This document shows, one piece after another, positions 46,306 through 54,987 of a DNA stretch of 64,000 nt. Below the pieces are notes generated by a model. It did no database searches. It saw nothing but the letters and a program-made list of their open reading frames with translations, and was not told the origin of the DNA. The position numbers and the translations under genes are program-made. Within the stretch, counting starts at the first letter, position 1. Every line of letters starts with the position of its first letter. Location of the stretch: positions 1 to 64,000 of the forward strand of contig JABLUY010000130.1 in assembly GCA_013306675.1 (NCBI GenBank), in the 5' to 3' direction. This DNA is from Thraustochytrium sp. TN22 (taxonomy: Eukaryota; Sar; Bigyra; Thraustochytrida; Thraustochytriidae).

Positions 46306-48051
46306 CTACATGGTGAGCATCTCGTAATTGTCGAGAACGCCAATGCGCGCGGGCGCGTCGGGACTGTCGCCCGGGTACTGGACGCATAGAAGCGCTGGGA
46401 CGGTGCTTGCCTTGTCCTTGGCGATGGCCGAAGCGTGGACGTTGTCGTCCTCGTCGTCTTCGTCTTCGACAGCATCGTTGAAGACTGGAAATACGGCCGT
46501 GGCCGAGACCGTGACCTCGGACATTGCGCTGGAGGAGCTGGAGGAGGCGGAGCGCGGGCGCGGCGGAAGGACCTGAGATGGATCAAGGTATGCCGCAAAA
46601 GACGTGAAGCGGTAGAGCACGGCAAGACGCACGACAAAGAAGACGTCGGAGAGCTCGGAGAGCATGCCGAGAGCAAAGTCCGCGGTGGGCAGCTGTAGCA
46701 TGCTGATCTGAACCATGAGCAAAAGGAAGGGTACGAAGCAGAAGAAGACGATCATCGCGATGCGCAGGCGGCGAAAGTTGGCGGCAACGTCCCTGAGGAA
46801 GGCACGGCGGCGCTCCAGCAGCCGCACGACGGCGGGGGGCGCATCCTGGCTGCGTCGTGCTGCCTCGAGCTGGTCCGTGATGCGGTCCGCCTGGTGGAGG
46901 AGCGAGCGCACCGTGTTGGCGGTTAGGAAGTGCGCGCTGGAGGTGATCACGACGTAAGCGAAGCAGAGGAAGATCCAGAGCAGCAGGTAGCGCGCCCAGA
47001 GGAGGTAGAGCACGAGTGAGATGCCAAAGGTGAACACCATGCGGCGCACTTTGGCGACGTCAAGCGGCGAGAGGCGCTGGCGGATGATGGACTTGCCAAG
47101 CGAGAGCTCCAGCACGAGCTTGAGCAGGCGCGTGCAAAACGCGATGAGTAAGATGATGTGGAAGTAGCGGGCGCACTTGGCTGCGAAAGAGTACTGGCCG
47201 CGCGTGCCCTCCACCACGAGAAGCAGCACGCGCGCGCCGATGGCGGCCGCCTTTAGCGCGCCGACGGTGGCGATGCGGCGCTGCAGCTGGGTGTCGCGGC
47301 ACGGCGCCCAGGCCTTGATGTAGCGGTGGTAGGCCAAGAGTGCGAGGCACACGACGGCAAAGAGGCCAAGCAGGCCGCGTAGCAGCAGAGAGTCCGACAG
47401 GAGCAGGGCCGTGCTGGTGGCACTCTCGATGGTGAAGTCGGCCGACACGTGGAGCTGCACAAGGGACGGGATTTGGAAGGCGTCCACGAAGTCGCAGGCC
47501 GAGATCAGAAAGTAGCTGGTGCTGGCCTCCTCGCTGGCGATCTCATCCCGATCCAGGGCGTACTGGGCGATGAGGTCCCCGGCCTGCGCGTGCGCCGTTC
47601 TGCTGAGGTCGGCCTGCTGGACAAGGTTCAGGCGAAGGCGCTGGCAGAAGCCCGGCCTGTTGAGGGCGGAGGTGCAAAATGGCTCGCTAAAGCCGGCCTC
47701 TTGCAAGAAGATGTCCGAGTACTCGTCTGCGTTGCATATAAGAAGCTCTGGGCCGACGTCCGCCAGGCGCAGGCCCGAGGTGTCGAGGGCCCAGGGCTGC
47801 GCGGCCGTGCGCCATGTGAAGGCTGCCGAGGCGTTGACGCCGAAGGAGCTCTCGCTGTAGAGGTTGAACTTGACCAGACCGACGAGCGCGCGCGTGTCGC
47901 CCAGGGTGATGCCGGCGTCCGCGTGGTGCTGCACCTCTTGCTCGGCCTCGTAATTTGTGAGTGTCCACAAGAAGGCGTCGCACGGTCGCACCTGGCCGCC
48001 TGCCAGGACGCTGAGCGCGACGAGCAGCTGCGCCGCGAACGTGGCGCGCAT
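46306..48051 (-). CDS. Unrecognised secretory-pathway membrane protein with about seven spans
   Basis: The 581-residue product starts at the ATG at 48051 with a signal peptide (MRATFAAQLLVALSVLAGG); the open frame to 48150 is weaker. A lumenal or extracellular domain of about 215 residues contains Cys residues in LLICNADEY and EPFCTSALNRPGFCQRL. Six or seven hydrophobic spans follow: LLGLFAVVCLALLAYHRY, KAAAIGARVLLLVVEG, FHIILLIAFCTRLLKLVLEL, VFTFGISLVLYLLWARYLLL with WIFLCFAYVVITSSAHFL, IAMIVFFCFVPFLLLMVQI, and a last span before RFTSFAAYL. The cytosolic tail is Ser/acid-rich. The layout (signal peptide, lumenal domain, seven spans) recalls GOST/TMEM87-type or orphan receptor proteins, but I see no diagnostic motif and assign no function. 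It converges with RPAP1 (108-bp gap). Confidence 0.7.
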   Translation of the reverse strand: MRATFAAQLLVALSVLAGGQVRPCDAFLWTLTNYEAEQEVQHHADAGITLGDTRALVGLVKFNLYSESSFGVNASAAFTWRTAAQPWALDTSGLRLADVGPELLICNADEYSDIFLQEAGFSEPFCTSALNRPGFCQRLRLNLVQQADLSRTAHAQAGDLIAQYALDRDEIASEEASTSYFLISACDFVDAFQIPSLVQLHVSADFTIESATSTALLLSDSLLLRGLLGLFAVVCLALLAYHRYIKAWAPCRDTQLQRRIATVGALKAAAIGARVLLLVVEGTRGQYSFAAKCARYFHIILLIAFCTRLLKLVLELSLGKSIIRQRLSPLDVAKVRRMVFTFGISLVLYLLWARYLLLWIFLCFAYVVITSSAHFLTANTVRSLLHQADRITDQLEAARRSQDAPPAVVRLLERRRAFLRDVAANFRRLRIAMIVFFCFVPFLLLMVQISMLQLPTADFALGMLSELSDVFFVVRLAVLYRFTSFAAYLDPSQVLPPRPRSASSSSSSAMSEVTVSATAVFPVFNDAVEDEDDEDDNVHASAIAKDKASTVPALLCVQYPGDSPDAPARIGVLDNYEMLTM

Positions 48052-48491
48052 CGTGCCCTCTTTTAAAATCTGCCGGTGCACGCCCCTGGTGCACCAATGC
48101 GAGTGCTGCGTATCGTGTGCCCTTGCGCGTGTCAAGCAAGACTCGGCCAAACGGCACGTGCCGGATCTCCGCTAGCTCGCTCCAGCGGGGAGGCTTTTAC
48201 GTTGCCGCAGGCCTTATGAAAGCTGAAAGCTAGCTTGAAAGCACGCGGTCCCCGAGGACGGACCGCCCAAGGCGCAAACGCTGGTCACTGGCGGTCGCCG
48301 AGAGCGCCAAAGGCCGGGAGCAAGGGCCGGGAAGACAGATGCGAACGGGTATAGCGCGCACCTGCGCGCGAGCGAGCCATAAGTCGTGGCTGCAAAGCTG
48401 ATCAGAGCAGCAGACACGAGAAGAAGAAGGAGACGAAGAAGAAGAAGAAGAGGGAGCTGCGCGGCGGCGGCGGCGGCGCGCGGAGGAGAGC
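48052..48491. promoter_or_regulatory. Divergent promoter, 7-span protein (-) / Tim17-like (+)
   Basis: A 440-bp head-to-head gap with a GAA triplet run (48417-48453) and a short CGG run immediately before the Tim17-like ATG. No gene is seen. Confidence 0.5.
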
Positions 48492-49006
48492 ATGTCGGTG
48501 CCCGCCGTGCTGGAGGAGCTGCCGTGCGGACGCAACGCGTACGCCGGCACGCTCATTGGCGCGACGTGCGGCTTCCTCTTTGGCACGAGTAGGTTTAGTC
48601 GTGGCCAACAAATGGGGGGCTCTCTCTCGCTGGGGCGCCCCCCGAGGGGCTCGCTCGCTGACGGAAAGGACGACGCGCGTGCGCACGAGCAGCGGAGGCC
48701 GGCAAGAACGCCGGGCTGACCATGGATATGAGCAAGACCATGACGAAGCTGCGCGACCCGGTGGTGATGCGGTTCTTCTTCAGGCAGCAGCTCGGCACGA
48801 CGGCGATGTTTGCAGGCATGTTCGCGACGTACCAGACGGTGCAGTGCATGCTGAGCGAGCAGGGTATGGAGCGGCCTGTGGCCGTGGCGGGCGGCGCGGC
48901 GGCCGGCATGGCGCCGTTTTTGCCGAACCGCCTCTTTCGGCGCAGCCTGCCGTGGGCGCTCGTGCTGGTGGGCATGGACGTGTACAGCGGCGGCATCAAG
49001 AGCTGA
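48492..49006 (+). CDS. Small Tim17/22/23-like membrane protein (two exons)
   Basis: Exon 48492-48588 (MSVPAVLEELPCGRNAYAG...) ends at A|GTAGGT, the same donor as in NC2-alpha. The best in-frame acceptor is GAGCAG ending at 48692 (one at 48689 also works), giving a second exon 48693-49006 and a 136-residue protein. Its second half reads GTTAMFAGMFATYQTVQCML, then GMERPVAVAGGAAAGMAPFL, the FS/T...C...G-K/R...N/A-G pattern of Tim17/Tim22 proteins, with Gly-rich spans. Proteins of this family sit in mitochondrial inner (or plastid/peroxisomal) membranes and serve in protein or amino-acid transport. The family call rests on pattern, not on a full alignment. The intron is 104 bp. Confidence 0.6.
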
Positions 49007-49036
49007 CGAGGACGAAGGAAGAGGAGGACGAGAACG

Positions 49037-49146
49037 AGGAATGGGGAAAGTGGAAAATAACATTGGTAAGACCGTGACGCTCACTTGAGAACGTGGAATG
49101 GGGAAAGGAAAGTGGAAAATAACTTTGGTAAGACGCTCACTTGAAT
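49037..49146. repeat. Two-copy ~55-bp tandem duplication in a convergent gap
   Basis: GAATGGGGAAAGTGGAAAAT...GGTAAGAC...GCTCACTTGA occurs twice, at about 49039 and 49097, with small differences. It lies in the shared 3' region of the Tim17-like and AMACR genes. Confidence 0.9.
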
Positions 49147-49218
49147 CCTGTGTAAAAGAAAGAAGCTTCTTCGGAATGGGTCTGTCTGTGGGGGGGAGAG
49201 GAGACAGGGAAATGCGCA

Positions 49219-50400
49219 TCAGAGCTTGGCGATGGCCTTGGCCTCGAGGAGCTGCGCGATGCGCTTGGCGTCGATGCCGTATTCGCGGAGCACCTCCTCG
49301 GTGTGCGCGCCCGGGGTAGGGCTCTTGAGCGAGTTAAGTCCCGGGGTGCGCTCAAGGAAGGGCGCCGGGCGCGGCTCATAGGTGCCGTCGCCGTCACCGT
49401 TGGGGACAAAGGTGCCGCGCTGCTTGTTGTGCGCGTACTGGCGAGCCTCGTCGATGTCGAGGATGGGAAAGGCGCAGGCGTCCGTGCCGTCGAAGATGGC
49501 GGCCCACTCGTCGCGCGTCTTGGTCTTGAAGATGGCGGCGAAGCGCTCCTTCATGGCGGGCCACTGCGAGGTGTCCATCTGGCGCGGAAGGTTGTCGCGC
49601 TTGGGGTCAAGGTTCATGCCGGCGAGGAGCTCCTTGTAGAACTGCGGCTCGATGGCGCCGACGCTAAAGTGCTTGCCGTCCTTGCAGGTGTAGGCGCCGT
49701 AGAAATGCGCGCCGCCATCGAGCAGGTTCGTGCCGACGCGGTCGAGCGCGTTGCTGATGCCGCCGGCAGCGACGCCGCGGAAGATAAAGTTGCTCACGTA
49801 GGAGGCGCCGTCGACCATGGCGGCGTCAATGACCTGGCCCTTGCCGGAGCGCGAGCGCTCGATGAGCGCGAGCAGGATGCCGAGCGCGCACATGAGGCCG
49901 CCGCCGGCAAAGTCGCCGAGCAGGTTGATGGGCGGCTGCGGCGCCTCGCCCTGCTTGCGCAGCTGCGAGAGGATGCCGGTGACGGCGATGTAGTTGATGT
50001 CATGGCCGGCGGCCTTCTCGACCTTGCCGTCGCCGCCCTGGCCGAAGCCCGTCATGCGCGCGTAGATGAGCCGCGGGTTGGCCTTGCAGAGCACGTCGGG
50101 GCCGAAGCCGAGGCGCTCCATCACACCGGGGCGGAACGGCTCGATGAGCACGTCGGCCTTGGCCACGAGCTCCCTGAAGACGGCCTTGCCCTCCTCGGAC
50201 TTGAGGTCCACGGCCACGGACCGCTTGCCGCGCGCCAGGTTGTCCAAGTTGGGCGCGATGGACCCATCGGCGCCGCTCCTGTCCACGCGCACCACGTCGG
50301 CGCCAAAGTCCGCCATCACCATGCCTGCGAAGGGCGCCGGCGCGAGCCCTGCGATCTCCACCACCTTGACGCCGGCCAGCGGCGCCGCATCCGCGCCCAT
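49219..50400 (-). CDS. AMACR: Alpha-methylacyl-CoA racemase (CoA-transferase family III)
   Basis: The 393-residue product starts at the ATG at 50400 (MGADAAPLAGVKVVEIAGLA). AMACR converts (2R)- to (2S)-methylacyl-CoA so that branched fatty acids can enter beta-oxidation in peroxisomes and mitochondria. Family marks: APAPFAGMVMADFGADVVRVD, NLARGKRSVAVDLKS, VLIEPFRPGVMERLGFGPDV and TGFGQ. The catalytic pair appears as His133 (AGHDINYIAVTG) and Asp163 (NLLGDFAGGGLM), equivalent to H126/D156 of the mycobacterial enzyme. Length fits (382 in human). The last three residues, AKL, are a plausible peroxisomal PTS1 signal, and PEX13 is encoded in the same window. It diverges from the MYST gene. Confidence 0.9.
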   Translation of the reverse strand: MGADAAPLAGVKVVEIAGLAPAPFAGMVMADFGADVVRVDRSGADGSIAPNLDNLARGKRSVAVDLKSEEGKAVFRELVAKADVLIEPFRPGVMERLGFGPDVLCKANPRLIYARMTGFGQGGDGKVEKAAGHDINYIAVTGILSQLRKQGEAPQPPINLLGDFAGGGLMCALGILLALIERSRSGKGQVIDAAMVDGASYVSNFIFRGVAAGGISNALDRVGTNLLDGGAHFYGAYTCKDGKHFSVGAIEPQFYKELLAGMNLDPKRDNLPRQMDTSQWPAMKERFAAIFKTKTRDEWAAIFDGTDACAFPILDIDEARQYAHNKQRGTFVPNGDGDGTYEPRPAPFLERTPGLNSLKSPTPGAHTEEVLREYGIDAKRIAQLLEAKAIAKL

Positions 50401-50998
50401 CCTGCCTGCCTGGCGAGCGAGCGAGCCAGCGAGCGACTTGCTCAGCGGTCCGAGCTCGCTTATTCAAGGTCTGCTTCCGCCCGCGCGCGCGCAGGATCGC
50501 CCGCGGCGTCTCGCGCCCGCCTCGTCCGCCCCCACGGCACGGCCCAGTCTGCGCGTCGCGCCGCCCGTGCCGACCGCGCAGCGGCCGCGCGCCGCGCCCC
50601 CAGTGTGCGCGCCTCGCGGCCGCGGCCGCGCCCCGGACCCGGCGGCCCGCCGCAGCGGCCCCGCGGGCGGCCGCGCGACCCGTGCACGGGCCGCCGCCGG
50701 TGGCGAGGCGCGGGGCGGCGCGCGCGCGGCGCGGCGGCGGCGGCGCGCGCGCGCGGCGCGGCGGCGCGCGGCGGCGCGCGCGCGGCAGACCGCTCCGACG
50801 GGCCCGCGCCGGCCGCGACGCGCCGGCCGCGGCGGCGGAGCCGCCCGGCCGCGGCGGCGGCGCGGCGAGCGCGGCGAGGCGCGGCGCGGCGAGGCGAGGA
50901 GGCGAGCGCGGCGGCTCGCGGCGAGGCAGCCGCGGGCGGCGCGCGGCAACGGCCGCGCGCGCGCGCGCGCGCGCGGCGCGCGGCGCGGCGCGGGAGCG
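50401..50998. promoter_or_regulatory. Divergent promoter, AMACR (-) / MYST (+), extreme CpG density
   Basis: This 598-bp head-to-head gap is almost pure G/C after 50560, with CGCGG tracts and a perfect CG dinucleotide run (about 50953-50975) about 25 bp before the MYST ATG. The MYST frame is open leftwards to 50066, antisense to AMACR, but that is a composition effect. Confidence 0.5.
50953..50975. repeat. CG dinucleotide run
   Basis: About eleven consecutive CG steps, embedded in further CGCGG sequence up to the start codon at 50999. Confidence 0.9.
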
Positions 50999-53008
50999 AT
51001 GGGCACGGCGGCAGGCGCGAGGCGCGACGCGCTGCAGGCGGCGGCGCTCGTGGCGCGGCAGGCGCGGCCGCGCAAGGGGCAGGAGCGCGCGGCCAAGGCG
51101 GCCCAGGGGGACCGGGGCAAGGAGGAGGAGCATGAGGAGGAGGAGGAGGAGGAGCAGGAGCGCCGGCGGCAGGACGCGCGAGGACGCGCGGCCAAGAAGG
51201 CGGCGGCCGCGGCCGCGGCGACGACGGCCTCGCGCAAGCGCGCGCGAGCGAGGGCCGCCGCGAGGGGGGCCAGGGCGGGTGCCGAGGCCGACGCGGACGA
51301 CGAAGCACGCGAGCAGGAGCAGGAGCAGGAGCAGGAGCGCGGCGCTGAGGCGGACCAAGACGCGGGAGAAGACGCGCCAAGGCTCAGGCAGAAGCGGCGG
51401 CTGCGGCAGCAGCGAGACGTGGACGAGCATGCGGACGCGGACCACGAGCACGGAAAGGAGCAGGAGAGGGCCGACGCAAGCGAGGAGCGCGGCCCCGCGC
51501 AGCTGCGGCGGCAGCAGCAGCAGAGGCAGCAGAGGCAGCTCGAGAAGCCGACGCGCGCGCGGCGGCACGCGGCAAGGCTTCACGTGCGTACGTCCCATGA
51601 GGACACGACGGACTACCTGTCGGACCACGACAACATGAGCGGGCGCACAGACGAGTCGCTGTCACCGCAAAAGTCGCGCCCCCCCAAGCACGCGCGGCGG
51701 CTCGAGGCGCCGACGCCACGCGTCCATGTGCCCAAGCCCGCCACGCCCATGGTGGGTCGTAAGCGCACGGATGACGCGGACCGCGGCGGCCACGCGCGCC
51801 AGGCCAAGCACGACGACGACGACGCCTCGGACGCCTCCGACACGCCGCAGCGGCTGATCGAAAAGGTCCAGCTGGGCGCCTTCGAGCTCGACGTCTGGTT
51901 CTTTACGCCGTACCCGCCAGAGGTGTGCGCCGGCACGCCCAAGCTGGGCATCTGTGAGCAGTGCTTCAAGTACTTTTGGTCCGCGCACGCGCTGCGCCGG
52001 CACCGCGCGCGCTGCCCGCTGCGCAGGCCGCCCGGCACCCTTGTATACAAAGATTCGCAGGACCGCGAAATCTACCTGGTGGAGGGCAAGCGCAACCGCG
52101 ACTACTGCCGCAACCTGTGCCTCTTCTGCAAGCTCTTCTTGGACCAGAAGACGCTCTTCTACGACGTCGACATGTTCTACTTCTTCGTCATGGCCGTCAA
52201 GGGCACGGTCGTGGGCTACTTTAGCCGCGAGGCGCGCCACAGCAAGGGTCTCAACCTCTCGTGTATCCTCACCTTCCCCCAGTACCAGGGCTGTGGCTAC
52301 GGCAAGTTCCTCATCTCTGTCTCGTACGCCATCTCAGTGGCCGAGGGTCGCGTCGGCAGCCCGGAGAAGCCGCTCTCGGACTATGGCCTGGCCGCCTATC
52401 GCTCCTATTGGCGCGCTGCGCTGCTCGAGTACCTCCTGGCGCGCTTGCAGGCGCTGCCGGCCTCCGTGCTGGCGGAGAGTTCGCTGCCGGCGCGCCGCGC
52501 GCGGCCCACCTCCTTTGTCGGCCTCGATGATGCCGGTTCCAGCGCCAAGCGTACCTCGGGGGAGGACGCGCTGGACTCCGACGGCGAGGGGGCGGCCGCC
52601 GCCGCCGCGACTGCTGCTGCCGCTGCCGCTGCCGCTGCTGCCACCGCTGCCGCCGCCACGACCACTGCTGCCAGTGCTGCCCCTGCCTCTTCCTCGTCCT
52701 CGGATGACACGGCTTCGCGCGGAGAGAGACCGCGTGAGCCTTTTGCAGAGGCCACCGACGTGGTGGCCCTGGCTGGCCCGCTCTGGGTTGACATGAAGTC
52801 CCTCGCCAAGGAGACCGGCATCGCGCCCCACGATATTCGCGACACGCTGCAGCACAACCAGATGCTCCTGCGCCACGACAGCCAGACCATTCTCTACGTC
52901 CGTCGCGAGCTTCTCGCCAAGCACCTGCGGTCCCATCCCGCGCGCCACTTTTGCTCGCCCGATCTTTTACGTCGCGACTTGCTGCCCAAGATCGAGTCGC
53001 GCAGGTGA
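50999..53008 (+). CDS. MYST-family histone acetyltransferase
   Basis: The 669-residue product starts at the ATG at 50999. MYST enzymes acetylate histone H4/H2A/H3 tails in transcription and repair complexes. A long basic/acidic low-complexity N-terminus (about 1-280) has no chromodomain, Tudor or PHD finger. The MYST core opens with LGAFELDVWFFTPYPPE, then a C2HC finger from Cys319 (CEQCFKYFWSAHALRRHRAR). Then come IYLVEGKRNRDYCRNLCLFC, NLSCILTFPQYQGCGYGKFL (Cys422 and the acetyl-CoA loop) and GSPEKPLSDYG (catalytic Glu456). The usual FSKEK reads FSREA here, so the autoacetylated Lys of MOF/Esa1 appears to be Arg410, and QRRGYG reads QGCGYG. An Ala/Ser linker of about 60 residues splits the core from the usual C-terminus (DIRDTLQHNQML). 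The subfamily (Esa1/MOF/HBO1) is not certain. Confidence 0.87.
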   Translation: MGTAAGARRDALQAAALVARQARPRKGQERAAKAAQGDRGKEEEHEEEEEEEQERRRQDARGRAAKKAAAAAAATTASRKRARARAAARGARAGAEADADDEAREQEQEQEQERGAEADQDAGEDAPRLRQKRRLRQQRDVDEHADADHEHGKEQERADASEERGPAQLRRQQQQRQQRQLEKPTRARRHAARLHVRTSHEDTTDYLSDHDNMSGRTDESLSPQKSRPPKHARRLEAPTPRVHVPKPATPMVGRKRTDDADRGGHARQAKHDDDDASDASDTPQRLIEKVQLGAFELDVWFFTPYPPEVCAGTPKLGICEQCFKYFWSAHALRRHRARCPLRRPPGTLVYKDSQDREIYLVEGKRNRDYCRNLCLFCKLFLDQKTLFYDVDMFYFFVMAVKGTVVGYFSREARHSKGLNLSCILTFPQYQGCGYGKFLISVSYAISVAEGRVGSPEKPLSDYGLAAYRSYWRAALLEYLLARLQALPASVLAESSLPARRARPTSFVGLDDAGSSAKRTSGEDALDSDGEGAAAAAATAAAAAAAAAATAAAATTTAASAAPASSSSSDDTASRGERPREPFAEATDVVALAGPLWVDMKSLAKETGIAPHDIRDTLQHNQMLLRHDSQTILYVRRELLAKHLRSHPARHFCSPDLLRRDLLPKIESRR

Positions 53009-53569
53009 CGAGACTAAAAGAAGAGAGAGAGTGGCGCGCGTCACTGGAGACAGACAAACGAACATTGAATTTTGATGCAAGATGTATGTTGTGGCGTACC
53101 ACCTCTGCAGGCCAATCAATGCAGATTGTGCAGGCCAATGCAGAGTGTGCAGGCCAATGCAGAGTGCAAGCCAGTCCTTGTGCCAAAAATTGAGAGTGCG
53201 CATGGTGTGTGAGAAACAAATCATGAGAATCGATGCAAGGTGTGACCTGATTTCCCAGCAGCCTGGAGCCACGGTAAATACACAACGCACAATGCAACCT
53301 GATTTGCCGCCAACAGAGCAGCGGACGAGCCAGCCAGCTGGAAAACTTTCAGCAATGAGGCATCGGCATCAACTCGCGGTCCGCTAGGTGTGAGGTGGTC
53401 GCCGAACATGCCAATCACCACCGTCAAGAGCCGGGCCGGCCGCACGGCGCCGGGCGACAGAAAGAAACTGAGCAACGAGAAGATGTAAAAAGGTAGAGCA
53501 CGAAAGGAAAAGAACTAAAAGCAAGGAACGAGCTGACGGTGAGTGAGTGCCTTCGGCCCGCACCCACAA
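53009..53569. other. Convergent gap, MYST (+) / PH protein (-)
   Basis: The longest convergent gap (561 bp), clearly more AT-rich than coding DNA, with a 19-bp tandem repeat at 53109-53170. No gene is recognised. Confidence 0.55.
53109..53170. repeat. 19-bp tandem repeat, about three copies
   Basis: The unit AGGCCAATGCAGAGTGTGC is repeated about three times; the first copy carries a short insertion. Confidence 0.88.
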
Positions 53570-53947
53570 TCAGTCCTCGTAGCCATCGTCGGCGGTGTAG
53601 GCGCTGGAGAAGCGCACAATGGCACGGCCAATGGCGCCGATCCACTCGTCCTTCTCCTTCTCCGTGTCGGCGAAGAGGAAGTAGACCTCCTGCGGCGTGG
53701 CGACCTCGAAGCTGTGGCGCTTGTTGGTCTTGTCCTCTGCGCTCTTGACGGTGAGGCAGTCCTTGAGGTCAATCTCGCCGTGCGGCGTCTTGCCGGGCGC
53801 CTCGCTAAAGTACAGCCGGTTGCCCTTGAGCACAAAGTACCGCTTCCGCCACTGCTTGAGCCATTTGCTGCGCTTGGTCAGGTAGCCGGAGAAGTCCGGC
53901 TCCGACAGGTCCACGCCCGCCAGCCCGCCCGCCGCGCTCGCCGCCAT
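53570..53947 (-). CDS. Small single PH-domain protein
   Basis: The 125-residue product starts at the ATG at 53947 (MAASAAGGLAGVDLSEPDFS). Nearly the whole protein is one pleckstrin-homology domain: SGYLTKRSKWLKQWRKRYFV (the basic phosphoinositide-binding first strands), LKGNRLYFSEAPGKTPHGEI, DLKDCLTVKSAEDKTNKRHSF and the C-terminal helix TEKEKDEWIGAIGRAIVRF with its invariant Trp. The size and the KRSKWLKQWRKRYFVLK wording resemble plant PH1-type proteins, which bind phosphoinositides on endosomal or plasma membranes. No other domain is attached. Confidence 0.88.
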   Translation of the reverse strand: MAASAAGGLAGVDLSEPDFSGYLTKRSKWLKQWRKRYFVLKGNRLYFSEAPGKTPHGEIDLKDCLTVKSAEDKTNKRHSFEVATPQEVYFLFADTEKEKDEWIGAIGRAIVRFSSAYTADDGYED

Positions 53948-54987
53948 GCTGCCGCCGCGCTCGTTCGAAACGCGGGCGAGACGCAACGCGCGCCGGCCCG
54001 GCCCGCCCCGCGCCGCCGCCGCCGCCGCCGCCGCGCGCCGCGAGTCCCAGCCCAGCCCAGCCCAGCGCAGCTCAGCTCAGCGCGCCCGAGCGCAGCGAGC
54101 GCAGCGCCGCCGTCGCCGCCGCCCTCCGCTCCGCTCTGCCGCCGCCGCGCGCCGCCGCCCGCGCCGCGCCGCCGGCCGGTCGCCTCCTCCCGCCGGAGAA
54201 AGGGAGAAAGAGAGAGAGGCGGAGAAGAGGCGGAGGCGAGCGAGGCGGAGCGACCCGGCGCGGATCGGCGCCGGGCCCGCCGCGGCGCGGGCGCGCGTCC
54301 CCGCCGCGGCGGGCGGGGGACCTGCACGGGCACGTGCTAGCTAGCAAGACGATAGTTTGGTTTGCAACTTGAACTTGAAGCGCCAAACCAAGCCGAGCGA
54401 GCGCGGCGGCTCGGCGGCGACTCGGCGGCGACGGCGGCGGCCAGCTGCGACTCGGATGGTCGGCAGTGATCGAGGGCGCTCGGAACTTTGGAAGGCCGTG
54501 CCCTGCGTACGTTTGGGAGCCATCGCGTAGTTAATGATACCGTCGGTGAGGCCATCCAGTCTGAGCGCGAGCCTCGAACCACTTCTTGGCCAGCGTGAAG
54601 GCAAGGGACCGTCACCGGGACCGCAACCTGAACTTGGTCGAACTTGAGGGCGTTGCCTCGCAGGAGGACTGGCCGGTGGCGCTCGCAGGACACGGTCTGC
54701 CAGGTCTCCCTCACTCTCTGTGAGTCACGTCGCTCCGACTTTGGGTTTGGCGCGGCGGCGCGCCTCAGTCACTGGCAGGCTGTGATAGTGGAAGCTTGTG
54801 TTGTGGCGTCACTGGCGTGTTGTCCCCCCACCGGACGTACGTGTGCGCGGTGTGTGGTAAGGGCCCCGCGGCCACGGCAAGTGCTGCGCGCGCCTCGCGG
54901 CGCCTGTGCAGTGCACTCGAGGGCAGCAGAGCTCGTACGGACAGCGAGGGCGAGAGTCGGCGCCCGAGCGCACGAGGCAGCCGCGAG
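53948..54987. promoter_or_regulatory. Divergent region, PH protein (-) / membrane protein (+)
   Basis: A 1040-bp head-to-head gap. The first 380 bp are GC-only tracts (CAGCC and CGCCG runs); the remainder is mixed and holds no recognisable gene. The frame of the next gene is open from 54796 but looks non-conserved before 54988. Confidence 0.45.

Noticed and set aside
50066-50998. N-terminal extension of the MYST protein by 311 residues
   Set aside because: The extension lies antisense to the AMACR coding region and in a CpG-only tract. The ATG at 50999 is well placed between divergent genes.
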